NCBI RefSeq assembly: GCF_014229645.1
Contig: NZ_JAATOD010000001.1
Location: 1,364,001 to 1,428,000, forward strand
Origin: Listeria swaminathanii
GTDB taxonomy: Bacteria; Bacillota; Bacilli; Lactobacillales; Listeriaceae
Reading direction: 5' to 3'
DNA length: 64,000 nucleotides
The notes under the pieces are model-generated. The model did no database searches. It was not told the DNA's origin and worked only from the letters and a program-made list of their open reading frames with translations. Below, piece after piece: positions 1 through 9,571 of the stretch. The position numbers were made by a program, and so were the translations under genes. The first letter of the stretch is position 1, and each line of letters opens with the position of its first letter.

Positions 1-1
1 A

Positions 2-2155
2 AGTGCGCAACGTTGTTCATCTGAAGCAGCAAGAGTTGTTTACGAGGCAGCAATTGCAGCTGGAGCACCAGAACATTGTATTCAATGGGTAGAAAAACCT
101 TCCCTAGAAGCAACAAAACAATTAATGAACCACGATAAAGTAGCACTTGTTCTTGCAACTGGTGGTGCTGGAATGGTTAAATCAGCATACTCTACTGGTA
201 AACCTGCACTAGGTGTTGGACCAGGTAACGTACCAGCTTACATTGACAAAACAGCTAAAATCAAACGTTCTGTTAATGACATCATTCTTTCTAAATCTTT
301 TGACCAAGGTATGATTTGTGCTTCTGAACAAGCAGTAATCGTAGACAAAGAAGTAGCTAAAGAAGTTAAAGCAGAAATGGAAGCCAACAACTGCTACTTC
401 GTTAAAGGCGCTGAATTCAAAAAATTAGAAAGCTATGTTATCAACCCTGAAAAAGGAACACTTAACCCAGATGTAGTTGGTAAATCCCCTGCATGGATTG
501 CAAACCAAGCTGGCTTCAAAGTTCCAGAAGATACAAAAATTCTTGTAGCTGAAATTAAAGGTGTTGGCGACAAATACCCACTATCTCACGAAAAATTAAG
601 CCCAGTTCTTGCATTTATCGAAGCTGCTAACCAAGCAGAAGCATTCGATCGTTGTGAAGAAATGTTAGTATACGGAGGACTTGGACACTCCGCAGTTATT
701 CACTCTACTGATAGAGAAGTTCAAAAAGCATTTGGTATCCGTATGAAAGCTTGCCGTATCATTGTAAACGCACCAAGCGCACAAGGCGGTATCGGTGACA
801 TATATAATGGCTTCATCCCTTCCCTAACTCTTGGTTGTGGATCTTATGGTAAAAACTCTGTATCACAAAATGTAAGTGCGACTAACTTGCTGAACGTTAA
901 ACGTATCGCGGATCGGAGAAATAATATGCAATGGTTCAAACTTCCACCAAAAATTTTCTTTGAAAAATATTCCACTCAATACCTTCAAAAAATGGAAGGC
1001 GTTGAACGCGTATTTATCGTAACTGACCCAGGAATGGTTCAATTCAAATACGTTGATGTTGTAATTGAACACTTGAAAAAACGTGGCAATGACGTATCTT
1101 ACCAAGTATTTGCTGACGTAGAACCAGATCCATCTGACGTAACAGTCTATAAAGGTGCAGAATTAATGAAAGACTTCAAACCAGACACAATTATCGCTCT
1201 TGGTGGTGGTTCTGCAATGGATGCTGCCAAAGGTATGTGGTTATTTTATGAACAACCAGAAGCTTCATTCTTCGGCCTAAAACAAAAATTCTTAGATATC
1301 CGTAAACGTACATTCAAATATCCTAAACTTGGTCAAAGAGCGAAATTTGTTGCGATTCCAACAACAAGTGGTACAGGTTCTGAAGTAACTCCATTTGCGG
1401 TTATTACAGATAAAGAAAACAACATTAAATACCCTCTTGCTGACTACGAACTAACTCCAGACGTTGCGATTGTCGATGCACAATACGTAACAACTGTTCC
1501 AGCACATATTACTGCTGATACTGGTATGGACGTTCTAACTCACGCAATTGAATCTTATGTATCCGTAATGGCAAGCGATTATACTCGTGGACTTTCCATC
1601 CGCGCAATCGAACTTGTTTTTGAAAACTTACGTGAATCCGTTCTTACTGGTGACCCAGATGCGCGTGAAAAAATGCATAATGCTTCTGCCCTAGCTGGTA
1701 TGGCGTTTGCGAATGCGTTCCTAGGAATTAACCATAGCTTGGCTCACAAAATTGGACCTGAATTCCACATTCCTCACGGTCGTGCGAATGCAATCCTTAT
1801 GCCACACGTTATCCGTTATAACGCACTTAAACCTAAAAAACATGCGTTATTCCCAAGATATGAAAGCTTCCGTGCTGATGAAGATTATGCTCGTATCTCT
1901 CGTATTATCGGCTTCCCTGCTACAACTACAGAAGAAGGCGTTAAATCACTTGTAGATGAAATCATCAAACTTGGTAAAGATGTTGGTATCGACATGAGTC
2001 TTAAAGGACAAAATGTTGCTAAAAAAGACTTGGATGCTGTTGTAGATACACTTGCAGATCGCGCATTCATGGACCAATGTACTACTGCCAACCCTAAACA
2101 ACCTCTTGTAAGCGAACTAAAAGAAATTTACCTAGAAGCTTACAAAGGTGTCTGA
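2..2155 (+). CDS. adhE: Bifunctional aldehyde-alcohol dehydrogenase AdhE (Listeria adhesion protein Lap), 5' part outside window
   Basis: Fermentative enzyme that reduces acetyl-CoA to acetaldehyde and then ethanol using NADH; in L. monocytogenes the same protein is the surface adhesin Lap. The frame is open from base 2, so 717 residues are visible of about 866 expected, and the start lies upstream of the window. The N-terminal part is a CoA-acylating aldehyde dehydrogenase, with its nucleophilic Cys in GMICASEQ (codon at 317-319). The C-terminal part is an iron-type alcohol dehydrogenase: the nucleotide-binding GGGSAMDAAKG and TTSGTGSEVTPFAVI, and metal-ligand segments TADTGMDVLTHAIES and GINHSLAHKIG...HIPHGRAN. 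No break is seen in the visible part. A hairpin terminator follows at once, so the gene ends its transcription unit. Confidence 0.97.
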   Translation, partial: SAQRCSSEAARVVYEAAIAAGAPEHCIQWVEKPSLEATKQLMNHDKVALVLATGGAGMVKSAYSTGKPALGVGPGNVPAYIDKTAKIKRSVNDIILSKSFDQGMICASEQAVIVDKEVAKEVKAEMEANNCYFVKGAEFKKLESYVINPEKGTLNPDVVGKSPAWIANQAGFKVPEDTKILVAEIKGVGDKYPLSHEKLSPVLAFIEAANQAEAFDRCEEMLVYGGLGHSAVIHSTDREVQKAFGIRMKACRIIVNAPSAQGGIGDIYNGFIPSLTLGCGSYGKNSVSQNVSATNLLNVKRIADRRNNMQWFKLPPKIFFEKYSTQYLQKMEGVERVFIVTDPGMVQFKYVDVVIEHLKKRGNDVSYQVFADVEPDPSDVTVYKGAELMKDFKPDTIIALGGGSAMDAAKGMWLFYEQPEASFFGLKQKFLDIRKRTFKYPKLGQRAKFVAIPTTSGTGSEVTPFAVITDKENNIKYPLADYELTPDVAIVDAQYVTTVPAHITADTGMDVLTHAIESYVSVMASDYTRGLSIRAIELVFENLRESVLTGDPDAREKMHNASALAGMAFANAFLGINHSLAHKIGPEFHIPHGRANAILMPHVIRYNALKPKKHALFPRYESFRADEDYARISRIIGFPATTTEEGVKSLVDEIIKLGKDVGIDMSLKGQNVAKKDLDAVVDTLADRAFMDQCTTANPKQPLVSELKEIYLEAYKGV

Positions 2156-2195
2156 AACTAGCTAACTTGTCCACCATTAATATATAAAGTTAGAA

Positions 2196-2235
2196 GAAAG
2201 CGCAAGTCCATCCCAGGGCTTGCGCTTTCGCTTTA
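2196..2235 (+). terminator. Terminator of adhE
   Basis: A 14-bp stem with one G-U pair (arms 2196-2209 and 2216-2229) and a 6-base loop, followed by a short T-rich run. It lies 40 bases after the adhE stop codon. Confidence 0.7.
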
Positions 2236-2277
2236 GTACTAAAATTAGTATAATGAAACAAGAATGGAGTTGATTTA

Positions 2278-2706
2278 ATGATACAAGTAGCGGTTCCCTA
2301 TTTTACTTTTGACGGGGAAGCCCAGGAAGCACTAGACTTTTATAAAAAAGTGTTCCAAGCAGAAATTACGCAAACGCGTTACTTTCACGAGATGGAAGGA
2401 TTTTCTGGAGATAAAAAACTAGGAGAACGAATCCTACATGCGAGACTTACGAAAGAGAAAAAAGATTTATTTTATTTCTCTGATACGTTTGAAGGCGAAA
2501 CAGACGCGGGTAATCGCCTATCACTTGCGGTGAATTTTAGTTCCGAAGCAGAATTCGTTCATGCTTTTGTCCTACTTTCCAAAACCGGCACCGTCGAAAT
2601 TCCAATTCAAAATACATTTTGGGGCGCAAAATACGCGAAAGTAATCGACCACTACAGTATTGACTGGCAACTCAACTTAGAAAACGTGTCTACTACTAAA
2701 GTATGA
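2278..2706 (+). CDS. VOC-fold (PhnB/glyoxalase-like) protein
   Basis: 142-residue protein that opens with VAVPYFTFDGEAQEALDFYKKVF, the usual start of the PhnB-like branch of the vicinal oxygen chelate superfamily. Members are small, often dimeric proteins used as dioxygenases, glyoxalase relatives or drug-binding proteins; the substrate cannot be read from the sequence. The ATG has a GGAG ribosome binding site 9 bases upstream, and a TATAAT-like hexamer lies at 2249-2254. It sits alone between the adhE terminator and the ABC exporter genes and may be its own transcription unit. The family call is firm; the function is unknown. Confidence 0.8.
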   Translation: MIQVAVPYFTFDGEAQEALDFYKKVFQAEITQTRYFHEMEGFSGDKKLGERILHARLTKEKKDLFYFSDTFEGETDAGNRLSLAVNFSSEAEFVHAFVLLSKTGTVEIPIQNTFWGAKYAKVIDHYSIDWQLNLENVSTTKV

Positions 2707-2788
2707 TTTTTCCCCCTTCTCTAGTCGAATGTATTTAGAACTAAAAAATAGTACAATTTAGAAGTGAGAGAAGAAAAGGAGTGAGTTC

Positions 2789-3709
2789 ATGACTGAGACA
2801 GTTTTAAAATTAGAACATGTCACGAAAAAAATTGGGCAAAAAAATATTGTCCACGATATCAGCTTTGACATACATAAAGGAGAAGTATTTGGTTTACTTG
2901 GCCCAAACGGTGCTGGTAAAACGACTATCATCCGCTCGATTGTTGGTTTAATTCGTCGCACAGAAGGTACCGTTTTTATTAATGGTAAAAATGTCGACAC
3001 AGAATATAAAGCAGCTATTTCTGAAGTAGGCGCAATTATTGAAAATCCAGAATTTTATATGTATATGTCTGGATGGGCAAACTTAAAGCAATTCGCGCGC
3101 ATGAGTCAAAAAAACATTACCGACGAACACATTCGTGAAATCGTTGAACTTGTCAAACTTACAGGCGCAATTGACCAGAAAGTAAAAACCTATTCCCTTG
3201 GTATGCGCCAACGTTTAGGTGTTGCCCAAGCATTAATTCATAGCCCTGCTCTACTTATTTTAGATGAACCTACCAACGGACTTGATCCACAAGGTATGGC
3301 TGAATTTAGAACGCTGATTCGCGACTTAGCGACAAACGGCACTTCTGTTTTAATTTCCAGCCATTTACTGAGCGAAATCCAACAAATTACGGATCGATTC
3401 GCGATTATTAATAAAGGTGTTTTAACGCATATTGAAAAAATGAGTGATCTCGTTGAAAATCATGTTGCTGTCTACAAATTAAAAGTCAGCGATCCCGAAG
3501 CAACTAAAACAGTTCTCCCTACACTCCCAGTCAAACTCGTTGCTCAAAAAGATGATTTATTCAAAATCGAAGTGGCTCATGAAGATATACATCTAATTGC
3601 CCGCGCGATTATTCAAGCAAATATTGATTTATTAGAAATGGTTCCACTTCAAGCCTCCCTTGAAGAGCGATTCCTTGAATTAACTAAAGGTGGAGGTGCG
3701 GAAGTATGA
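2789..3709 (+). CDS. ABC transporter ATP-binding protein (ABC-2 exporter type)
   Basis: 306-residue cytoplasmic ATPase. Walker A GPNGAGKT is at residues 38-45, the signature SLGMR at 136-140, Walker B LLILDE at 155-160 with the catalytic Glu160, and the H-loop His at 192. The 90 residues after the ATPase core form the C-terminal extension common in ABC-2 and bacteriocin-immunity type exporters. The start ATG follows AGGAG by 7 bases. The stop overlaps the start of the next gene by 4 bases (ATGA), so the two are translationally coupled and make one exporter. The substrate is not known; related pairs handle peptide antibiotics or lantibiotics, but no two-component system is adjacent to support that. 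Confidence 0.93.
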   Translation: MTETVLKLEHVTKKIGQKNIVHDISFDIHKGEVFGLLGPNGAGKTTIIRSIVGLIRRTEGTVFINGKNVDTEYKAAISEVGAIIENPEFYMYMSGWANLKQFARMSQKNITDEHIREIVELVKLTGAIDQKVKTYSLGMRQRLGVAQALIHSPALLILDEPTNGLDPQGMAEFRTLIRDLATNGTSVLISSHLLSEIQQITDRFAIINKGVLTHIEKMSDLVENHVAVYKLKVSDPEATKTVLPTLPVKLVAQKDDLFKIEVAHEDIHLIARAIIQANIDLLEMVPLQASLEERFLELTKGGGAEV

Positions 3710-4773
3710 TAGCATTAGTAAAAAATGAATTTACCAAATTATTCTCGAGAAAATCAAGTTGGATTATGCAAATTGTCTTATTTGTAGCAGTTTTAGCTCT
3801 TGCTCTATTAATGTTTTTTGTGAGTAAAATAGATACAAGTGGTACTGAAGGCGGCGATGCAAGTAATGCCGGGATTACTGCTTATTATGATAATAAAGGT
3901 GCACCAGTCAGCGAAGAAGAATACTGGAATTCGGCTGATAAAGATGGTAATCCGACATATAAATCCGAAACATTATCATTAACAGATTCTGTTGCTTATT
4001 TAAAAGCCCAAAAACAAGTAGCTCCAAACAAAGATGAAAAAGAAATGATCCAAAAACAAATTGATTTCTACCAAGCTTACGCAGATGCAGGCAAAAAACC
4101 TGCTAGTAACACAGCTGGAATTTCAAGTGCAGATTTCTTTGCTTCATTAGGTAGCTCCGGAGCCATTGCGACAATGCTCGTTGTTGTTGTAGCAAGTATC
4201 ATCGTTGCAACCGAGTTTTCTGGTGGTACTATCAAGCTATTACTAACGCGTCCGTACTCTAGAAGTCAGATACTTTTCTCTAAATATATCATGTGTATTT
4301 TTTATAGCGTTATTAGCTCCATCACACTACTTTTAGCTAGCTTTATCTTTTCGTTTATTTTACCAAAACAATCTATTTTCATGCCGCTCTCCCCTTCAAC
4401 GGGTGCAATGACAGCTTGGGAACACGCTTGGATGCTACTCGGTACGAACTTCTTACTGATGATCGTATACGCAACTATCGCGTTCTTCTTCTCATCTGTC
4501 GTTCGTTCACAAGCCCTTGCAGTTGGTGTCGGCGTTGGTGTACTATTCTCAGGTGGAATTATTCGCCAACTACTTCCTCTCGCTATTGAAAAATACGACT
4601 GGATGAAATGGATTATCTTCAACTTGCTTAGCCTAAACGACACAGTTGGCGGCGACAAAATCGCTGGTGGCTTGGCAGATTGGCAAATCATCGCCGGGTT
4701 AGGTGTTTATACAGCGATTATCCTCTTCTTCACATTCTTCTTATTCAAAAAACGAGATGTCGCTTTAAGTTAA
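3706..4773 (+). CDS. ABC-2 family permease, partner of the preceding ATPase
   Basis: 355-residue integral membrane protein. One hydrophobic segment lies at about residues 20-40, followed by a polar domain of about 100 residues expected outside the membrane, then at least five further membrane segments in the C-terminal two thirds. The segment TEFSGGTIKLLLTRPYSRSQIL is typical of ABC-2 permeases. It starts inside the stop codon of the ATPase gene. A bidirectional terminator directly after it separates it from the convergent gene on the other strand. The large extracytoplasmic loop might contact substrate, which is inference only. Confidence 0.9.
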   Translation: MIALVKNEFTKLFSRKSSWIMQIVLFVAVLALALLMFFVSKIDTSGTEGGDASNAGITAYYDNKGAPVSEEEYWNSADKDGNPTYKSETLSLTDSVAYLKAQKQVAPNKDEKEMIQKQIDFYQAYADAGKKPASNTAGISSADFFASLGSSGAIATMLVVVVASIIVATEFSGGTIKLLLTRPYSRSQILFSKYIMCIFYSVISSITLLLASFIFSFILPKQSIFMPLSPSTGAMTAWEHAWMLLGTNFLLMIVYATIAFFFSSVVRSQALAVGVGVGVLFSGGIIRQLLPLAIEKYDWMKWIIFNLLSLNDTVGGDKIAGGLADWQIIAGLGVYTAIILFFTFFLFKKRDVALS

Positions 4774-4778
4774 ATTTT

Positions 4779-4811
4779 AAAAAGGCTGTCCGCATTGGAC
4801 AGCCTTTTTTT
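4779..4811. terminator. Bidirectional terminator between converging genes
   Basis: Strong GC stem (AAAGGCTGTCC with GGACAGCCTTT) flanked by A-rich and T-rich runs on both sides. It can therefore stop the exporter operon on the plus strand and the peptidase operon on the minus strand. Confidence 0.85.
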
Positions 4812-5784
4812 AATGTCTAATAATTTGAATTTTATCGATATGATTTGTATCAATTCTTGCGGTTCCACCAATTGGGAAAGTCGCAATTGGCTGTGTATGT
4901 CCAAAATCCGCGCCAGATATAACAGGGATTTTTTGTAAAGCCGTCTTCGTTTCAATGATATAAGCTAATTTCTCCGCCGTCATTGCTGTTTTCTGTTGGA
5001 AACGACCGATTACCAGCCCTTGAATCTCATCTGCACCCGGTTGGCTAAGTAGCGATTCCAAATCACGGTCAAATGTTTCTGGAACAGTCATAAAATCGTC
5101 TTCAATAAACAAGATCGCACCCGCCAAATTCGGCATATATTCGGTTCCTTGCAGTAAATTAAGCGTGCATAAGTTCCCGCCAATAATAGTCCCTTCTGCC
5201 TCTCCCGGTTGCATAACAACTAATCCGTCATTCGGGATGAAATTTCGATTCTCTTGATCCAAATACCAGTCATCATCACTCCATGCCGCACTTTCTTTAA
5301 GTGTGAATGGCTCTTTTTGTAATAAACAATCACTAAATGATTCAAGTACATAGTCCAGACCTTTTTCCATTGAAAAACTAGAAAAATGCGCACCGGAATA
5401 AGTAATCAGTTCGGTTTGTGTGTAAATGGCTGTTGCGAGTGCCGTAATATCTGAAAAACCGCATAAAATTTTAGGGTTTTCCGAAATTAAATCATAATCT
5501 AAATATGGTAACAATTGATTGCTATTAAAACCGCCGATAACGGTTAAAATCGCTTTTACATTGGAATCATTGAAGGCTTCGTGGATATCAGCTACTCGCG
5601 AGCGAATGCTAGAGCTCATCATACAATCCATTTCTGCTACGTGTTCGCCAAAAGTGACTTTAAAACCCATGTCAGTTAGGCGCTTAACTGCAATCTCGAC
5701 TTGATTCTCAGCCATGATGCCGATAGAACGACTTGGTGCAATAATACGGATTTCATCGCCTTGTTTTAACTTTGCTGGAATCAT
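4810..5784 (-). CDS. S66 family peptidase (LD-carboxypeptidase / MccF-like)
   Basis: 324-residue serine peptidase of the S66 family, whose members trim the terminal D-Ala from LD-linked murein peptides or cleave microcin C-type nucleotide-peptides (MccF). The nucleophile elbow is seen in CGFSDITALATAI, after the family motif LTVIGGFNSNQLLPYLD, and the C-terminal half holds a likely Glu of the triad in GTIIGGNLCTLNLLQGTEY. It begins RPAxLKxGDEIRII-like (IPAKLKQGDEIRIIAPS), the usual S66 start. No signal peptide is present, so it acts in the cytoplasm. Its ATG overlaps the stop codon of tag by 4 bases, so the two are co-transcribed. Murein recycling or detoxification cannot be told apart from sequence. 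Confidence 0.9.
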   Translation of the reverse strand: MIPAKLKQGDEIRIIAPSRSIGIMAENQVEIAVKRLTDMGFKVTFGEHVAEMDCMMSSSIRSRVADIHEAFNDSNVKAILTVIGGFNSNQLLPYLDYDLISENPKILCGFSDITALATAIYTQTELITYSGAHFSSFSMEKGLDYVLESFSDCLLQKEPFTLKESAAWSDDDWYLDQENRNFIPNDGLVVMQPGEAEGTIIGGNLCTLNLLQGTEYMPNLAGAILFIEDDFMTVPETFDRDLESLLSQPGADEIQGLVIGRFQQKTAMTAEKLAYIIETKTALQKIPVISGADFGHTQPIATFPIGGTARIDTNHIDKIQIIRH

Positions 5785-6362
5785 TTCGTCCCCTCCCTAT
5801 TAAGCGTATGGAATGGGCACGAGCGCAAATGATCATCAAGAATACCAATCGCTTGTAAATAAGAATAAATGATTACGGGTCCAACAAATTTAAAACCGCG
5901 TTTCTTTAAATCTTTACTGACTTTTTCGGATAACTCTGTGCTAGCTGGGACTTCTCCCATTCCATGCCATTCGTTAATAATTCGCTCTCCATTTGTAAAA
6001 CCCCAAATGTAGTTAGCAAATGATCCAAATTCAGCTTGGACTCTTTGTGTAGCTAGCGCGTTGGTACGAACTGCTTTTACTTTTAGACGGTTCTTCACAA
6101 TTGCCGCTTCCTCAACAATTGTCGCTAACTCATCATCCGTCAGCAATGCGCATTTATCAATATCAAAGTGAAAAAAAGCTTCTTGATAGGCTTTTCTTTT
6201 ATGTAAAATCAATCTCCATGAGAGCCCGGCTTGCGCTCCTTCTAAATTAAGCATCTCAAATAAATATGTGTCGTCTTTACTCGGGACACACCATTCTTTA
6301 TCATGATATTCTAGTTCAAACGGATCATTAATCGACCATGGGCAACGTAATTCTTCAGGCAA
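5781..6362 (-). CDS. tag: DNA-3-methyladenine glycosylase I
   Basis: 193-residue base-excision repair enzyme that removes 3-methyladenine from alkylated DNA. The Tag zinc site is complete: Cys7 and His20 at the N terminus (RCPWSIND...LEYHDKEW), and the C-terminal pair in DDHLRSCPFH. The aromatic, base-binding region ALxGAQAGLSW appears as LEGAQAGLSWRLIL. Length matches the family. It lies between a small membrane protein gene (11-base gap) and the S66 peptidase gene (4-base overlap), likely one operon. Confidence 0.95.
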   Translation of the reverse strand: MPEELRCPWSINDPFELEYHDKEWCVPSKDDTYLFEMLNLEGAQAGLSWRLILHKRKAYQEAFFHFDIDKCALLTDDELATIVEEAAIVKNRLKVKAVRTNALATQRVQAEFGSFANYIWGFTNGERIINEWHGMGEVPASTELSEKVSKDLKKRGFKFVGPVIIYSYLQAIGILDDHLRSCPFHTLNREGTK

Positions 6363-6373
6363 GTGAGTTCCTC

Positions 6374-6607
6374 CTATATAGTTAAAATATAATGCACGCT
6401 AATTAAAACAGCCACAAACAGGCCAATACAACTCCAAATTAGTCGTTTTTCTTTCCACTGACTAACTGCTACAGCAATACTTAATGCTAAAAATAAAAAG
6501 AGCAGCCAGTTCGGAACATCCGGTTGATAGTCACTTGTGAAAATAAGATACCCTACTACCACCGCAATTATTCCTGTCGTAATGAAACTTATCTTTTGAT
6601 ACCGCAT
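6374..6607 (-). CDS. Small membrane protein, function unknown
   Basis: 77-residue protein with three hydrophobic segments (about residues 7-23, 33-49 and 58-74) separated by short polar stretches; I do not recognise a family. The start at 6607 was chosen because a perfect AGGAGG (6617-6622) lies 9 bases upstream of that ATG; an in-frame start 8 codons earlier would place the AGGAGG inside the coding region. It is the first gene of a likely operon with tag and the S66 peptidase. A terminator for the aconitase gene lies just upstream. Confidence 0.75.
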   Translation of the reverse strand: MRYQKISFITTGIIAVVVGYLIFTSDYQPDVPNWLLFLFLALSIAVAVSQWKEKRLIWSCIGLFVAVLISVHYILTI

Positions 6608-6668
6608 TCGCTCAAGCCTCCTATTAACCAATAATAAAACATACGTTCTGTTTTTGCAAGTGAAAATA

Positions 6669-6706
6669 AAAAAGAGACGAACTTTTTTTGGCTCGCCTCT
6701 TTTTTA
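6669..6706 (-). terminator. Terminator of citB
   Basis: On the minus strand a 14-bp stem with G-U pairs and a 7-base A loop, followed by a long T run, starts 5 bases after the citB stop codon. Confidence 0.8.
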
Positions 6707-6710
6707 CAAG

Positions 6711-9413
6711 TTATTTCAATTTGCCACGTAGGACCATTGGTAAAATCCCGCCATGACGGTAATAATCAATTTCTACTTCTGAGTCAAAGCGTGCAAGTGC
6801 ATCGAAAGTAATGCTTGAGCCGTCTTCACGAACAGCGGTTACTTTTACGAGGTCTCTTGGCGCTACATCTTCACCGATTTCGACTTGTAAGCTTTCTGAA
6901 CCAGTTAGGCCTAATGTTTCGGCATCTTCGCCTGGTTGGAATTGAAGTGGTAAAACACCCATCATTACAAGGTTAGAACGATGAATCCGTTCGTAGCTTT
7001 TTGCGATAACTGTTTTAATTCCTAGTAAGTTCGTTCCTTTGGCAGCCCAGTCACGTGAGGAACCCATTCCGTAATCGTCGCCAGCAAGAATGACTAAGCC
7101 AGTGTTATTTTCGATATATTTTCTAGAAGCATCGTAAATCGACATTACTTCGCCAGTTGGCCAGTAAGTCGTATAGCCGCCTTCTGTTCCTGGTGCGATT
7201 TGGTTTTTAATACGGATATTCGCAAATGTTCCGCGCATCATAACATCGTGATGACCACGACGAGAGCCGTATGAGTTGAAATCACGAATTGCTACGCCTT
7301 CTTCTTGAAGGAATTTCCCGGCTGGCGTATCTTTGCCGATTGCTCCAGCTGGTGAAATATGGTCGGTTGTAACGGAGTCACCAAATTTACCGATAACGCG
7401 AAGTCCGGATAATGCTTCTACTTTGCCAGCTTCTTTTGCTAAATTGTCAAAGAATGGCGGATTAGCGATATACGTCGAATTTTCATCCCATTTGTATAGA
7501 GCATCCTCGGTTGTTTCAATCGCGTTCCAAGCTTCATTTTCATCAAAAACGTGGGCATATTGTTCGCGGAAAAGTTCTGGCGTTACGGTTTCTTCAACAA
7601 GCGCCTTCACTTCTTCTGAACTTGGCCAAATATCGTCTAAGAAGACTTCTTCGCCGTTATTCCCGCGTCCGATTGGTTCCGTTAGCATATCAACATTTGT
7701 TGTTCCAGCAAGCGCATAGGCTACGACAAGCGGTGGTGAAGCTAAGAAGTTTGCTTTCACAAGTGCATGAATACGGCCTTCAAAGTTACGGTTACCACTT
7801 AATACGGCGGAAACGAGCAAATCGCTATCTTGAATAGCTTCTTCAATTTCTTCTTTTAATGGACCTGAGTTACCGATACATGTCGTACAACCATAACCAA
7901 CTAAGTCAAATCCTAGTTTTTCTAAATATGGAAGTAAGCCAGCTTTTTCCAAGTAGCCTGTTACAACTTTGGAACCGGGAGCTAAGGAGGTTTTTACGAA
8001 TTTTGGTACTTCTAAGTCTTTTTCGACTGCTTTTTTAGCGACTAAACCGGCGCTTAGCATGACATATGGGTTAGATGTATTGGTACAACTAGTGATAGCC
8101 GCGATTGCAACCGAACCAGTTTTCATAGTGGATTGATCGCCATTGCCAAATGTAACGGTTACTTCTTTGTCTAAGGCTGATTTATCTAGTCCGAATCCTT
8201 GGTTCCCGGCTTTTGCAGTAATGGATTCACGGAATGTTTCTTTCATTTTCGAAAGTGGAATCAAATCTTGTGGACGTTTTGGTCCCGCTAAATTTGGTTC
8301 AATCGCAGAAAGATCGATTTCCACTGTTTGCGTGTAGTTTGGTTCTACTTTTTCTGGTGTGAAGAATAAATCGTTCGCTTCTAGATAAGCTTCTACTAAT
8401 TCGATTTGTTCTTTGTCACGGCCAGTAAGTTTTAAGTAGTTAAGCGCTTCTTTGTCGACTGGGAAAAATCCGCAAGTTGCGCCGTATTCTGGAGCCATGT
8501 TCGCAACGGTTGCGCGGTCAGCAAGTGGCAATGTCGCAACACCTGGGCCGAAGAATTCAACAAATTTCCCTACTACTTTTTGTTCCCGTAAAACTTGAGT
8601 TACTTTTAGTGCAAAATCGGTTGCTGTAGCTCCGTTTGGCAAAGCGCCGATTAATTTTACGCCGATAACTTCTGGAATTGGGAAGTAAGAAGGTTGACCG
8701 AGCATGCCAGCTTCTGCTTCGATACCGCCAACGCCCCAACCTAAAACGCCAATACCGTTAATCATCGTTGTATGGCTATCTGTTCCAACAAGGGAATCCG
8801 GGAACGCTACAAATTCGCCGTCTGCTACTTCATTCGCAATTACGACGTTTGCTAAATACTCTAAGTTAACTTGGTGAACGATACCTGTTGCAGGTGGAAC
8901 GGCACGATAGTTATCAAATGCTTTTTGTGCCCAATTTAAAAACTGATAACGTTCCATGTTGCGTTTGAATTCAAGGTCCATATTGATTTTAAGTGCCTCT
9001 GGATTCGCATAGCTATCAACTTGTACCGAGTGATCGACAACCAAATCAACCGGAATTTCTGGATTGATTTTTTCTGGATCGCCGCCAAGGTCCGCCATTG
9101 CTTTACGTAAAGAAGCTAAATCAACGACTGCTGGAACTCCTGTGAAATCTTGTAGAATAACGCGCGCTGGTTTGAATGGTACTTCGCCTTCATTGCCATC
9201 TTTTGACCAGTGGGCTAAGTCTTCCACGTGTGAATCCTTAATGACGCGACCATCTGCTTGTCTTAATACAGATTCCAGTAAAACACGTACAGAATAAGGT
9301 AGTTTCTCGATGTTTGTAAGCTTGTCCTCTTCTAAGGTTTTAAGTTTGTAGTAATGATACGTTTTGTCGTTCAGTTGAAATGATGCTTTTGATTTTTCTT
9401 TCCAATTAGTCAT
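6711..9413 (-). CDS. citB: Aconitate hydratase (aconitase)
   Basis: 900-residue enzyme that interconverts citrate and isocitrate in the TCA cycle; Gram-positive aconitases also bind RNA when iron is short. The three cysteine ligands of the 4Fe-4S cluster are in [12 protein letters not shown] and [13 protein letters not shown]. The C-terminal swivelling domain carries [16 protein letters not shown] and [14 protein letters not shown]. The start at 9413 has AAGGAGG 7-13 bases upstream and gives the normal family length; the open frame continues 48 codons further, but that stretch contains the promoter. Its own promoter and a CcpC-type operator lie upstream, and a terminator follows. Confidence 0.97.
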   Translation of the reverse strand: MTNWKEKSKASFQLNDKTYHYYKLKTLEEDKLTNIEKLPYSVRVLLESVLRQADGRVIKDSHVEDLAHWSKDGNEGEVPFKPARVILQDFTGVPAVVDLASLRKAMADLGGDPEKINPEIPVDLVVDHSVQVDSYANPEALKINMDLEFKRNMERYQFLNWAQKAFDNYRAVPPATGIVHQVNLEYLANVVIANEVADGEFVAFPDSLVGTDSHTTMINGIGVLGWGVGGIEAEAGMLGQPSYFPIPEVIGVKLIGALPNGATATDFALKVTQVLREQKVVGKFVEFFGPGVATLPLADRATVANMAPEYGATCGFFPVDKEALNYLKLTGRDKEQIELVEAYLEANDLFFTPEKVEPNYTQTVEIDLSAIEPNLAGPKRPQDLIPLSKMKETFRESITAKAGNQGFGLDKSALDKEVTVTFGNGDQSTMKTGSVAIAAITSCTNTSNPYVMLSAGLVAKKAVEKDLEVPKFVKTSLAPGSKVVTGYLEKAGLLPYLEKLGFDLVGYGCTTCIGNSGPLKEEIEEAIQDSDLLVSAVLSGNRNFEGRIHALVKANFLASPPLVVAYALAGTTNVDMLTEPIGRGNNGEEVFLDDIWPSSEEVKALVEETVTPELFREQYAHVFDENEAWNAIETTEDALYKWDENSTYIANPPFFDNLAKEAGKVEALSGLRVIGKFGDSVTTDHISPAGAIGKDTPAGKFLQEEGVAIRDFNSYGSRRGHHDVMMRGTFANIRIKNQIAPGTEGGYTTYWPTGEVMSIYDASRKYIENNTGLVILAGDDYGMGSSRDWAAKGTNLLGIKTVIAKSYERIHRSNLVMMGVLPLQFQPGEDAETLGLTGSESLQVEIGEDVAPRDLVKVTAVREDGSSITFDALARFDSEVEIDYYRHGGILPMVLRGKLK

Positions 9414-9453
9414 CCACGTTTCCTCCTTCAATTCTTGAAACGATTGGTCTCTC

Positions 9454-9526
9454 TCATCTATTGTACTTAAAAACAAGCGATAAGTAAACAAAGAGAATCT
9501 GCTATAATTCAATAACTTTTTCTTAT
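9454..9526 (-). promoter_or_regulatory. citB promoter with CcpC-type operator
   Basis: A -10 TACAAT (9460-9465) and a -35-like TTTACT (9483-9488) are spaced by 17 bases, so transcription should begin near 9454. A dyad ATAA-N7-TTAT lies at 9512-9526, centred about 65 bases upstream of that start, and a half site TTAT is at 9480-9483, about -28. This is the layout known for the LysR-type citrate sensor CcpC at B. subtilis citB (dyad near -66 and half dyad near -27). Confidence 0.7.
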
Positions 9527-9530
9527 AACA

Positions 9531-9562
9531 AAAAAGATGAACGACAACGGGTGCCATTCATC
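9531..9562 (-). terminator. Terminator of the helicase / stress-protein operon
   Basis: Minus-strand hairpin with outer stem AGATGAA/TTCATCT followed by six T residues, located 10 bases after the stop codon of the RsbR-like gene and just before the citB promoter. Confidence 0.65.
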
Positions 9563-9571
9563 TGTGCAATA

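Noticed and set aside
6711..9557. Extended N terminus of aconitase to 9557
   Set aside because: The extra 48 codons contain the -10 and -35 elements; the ATG at 9413 has a strong ribosome binding site and gives the standard 900 residues.
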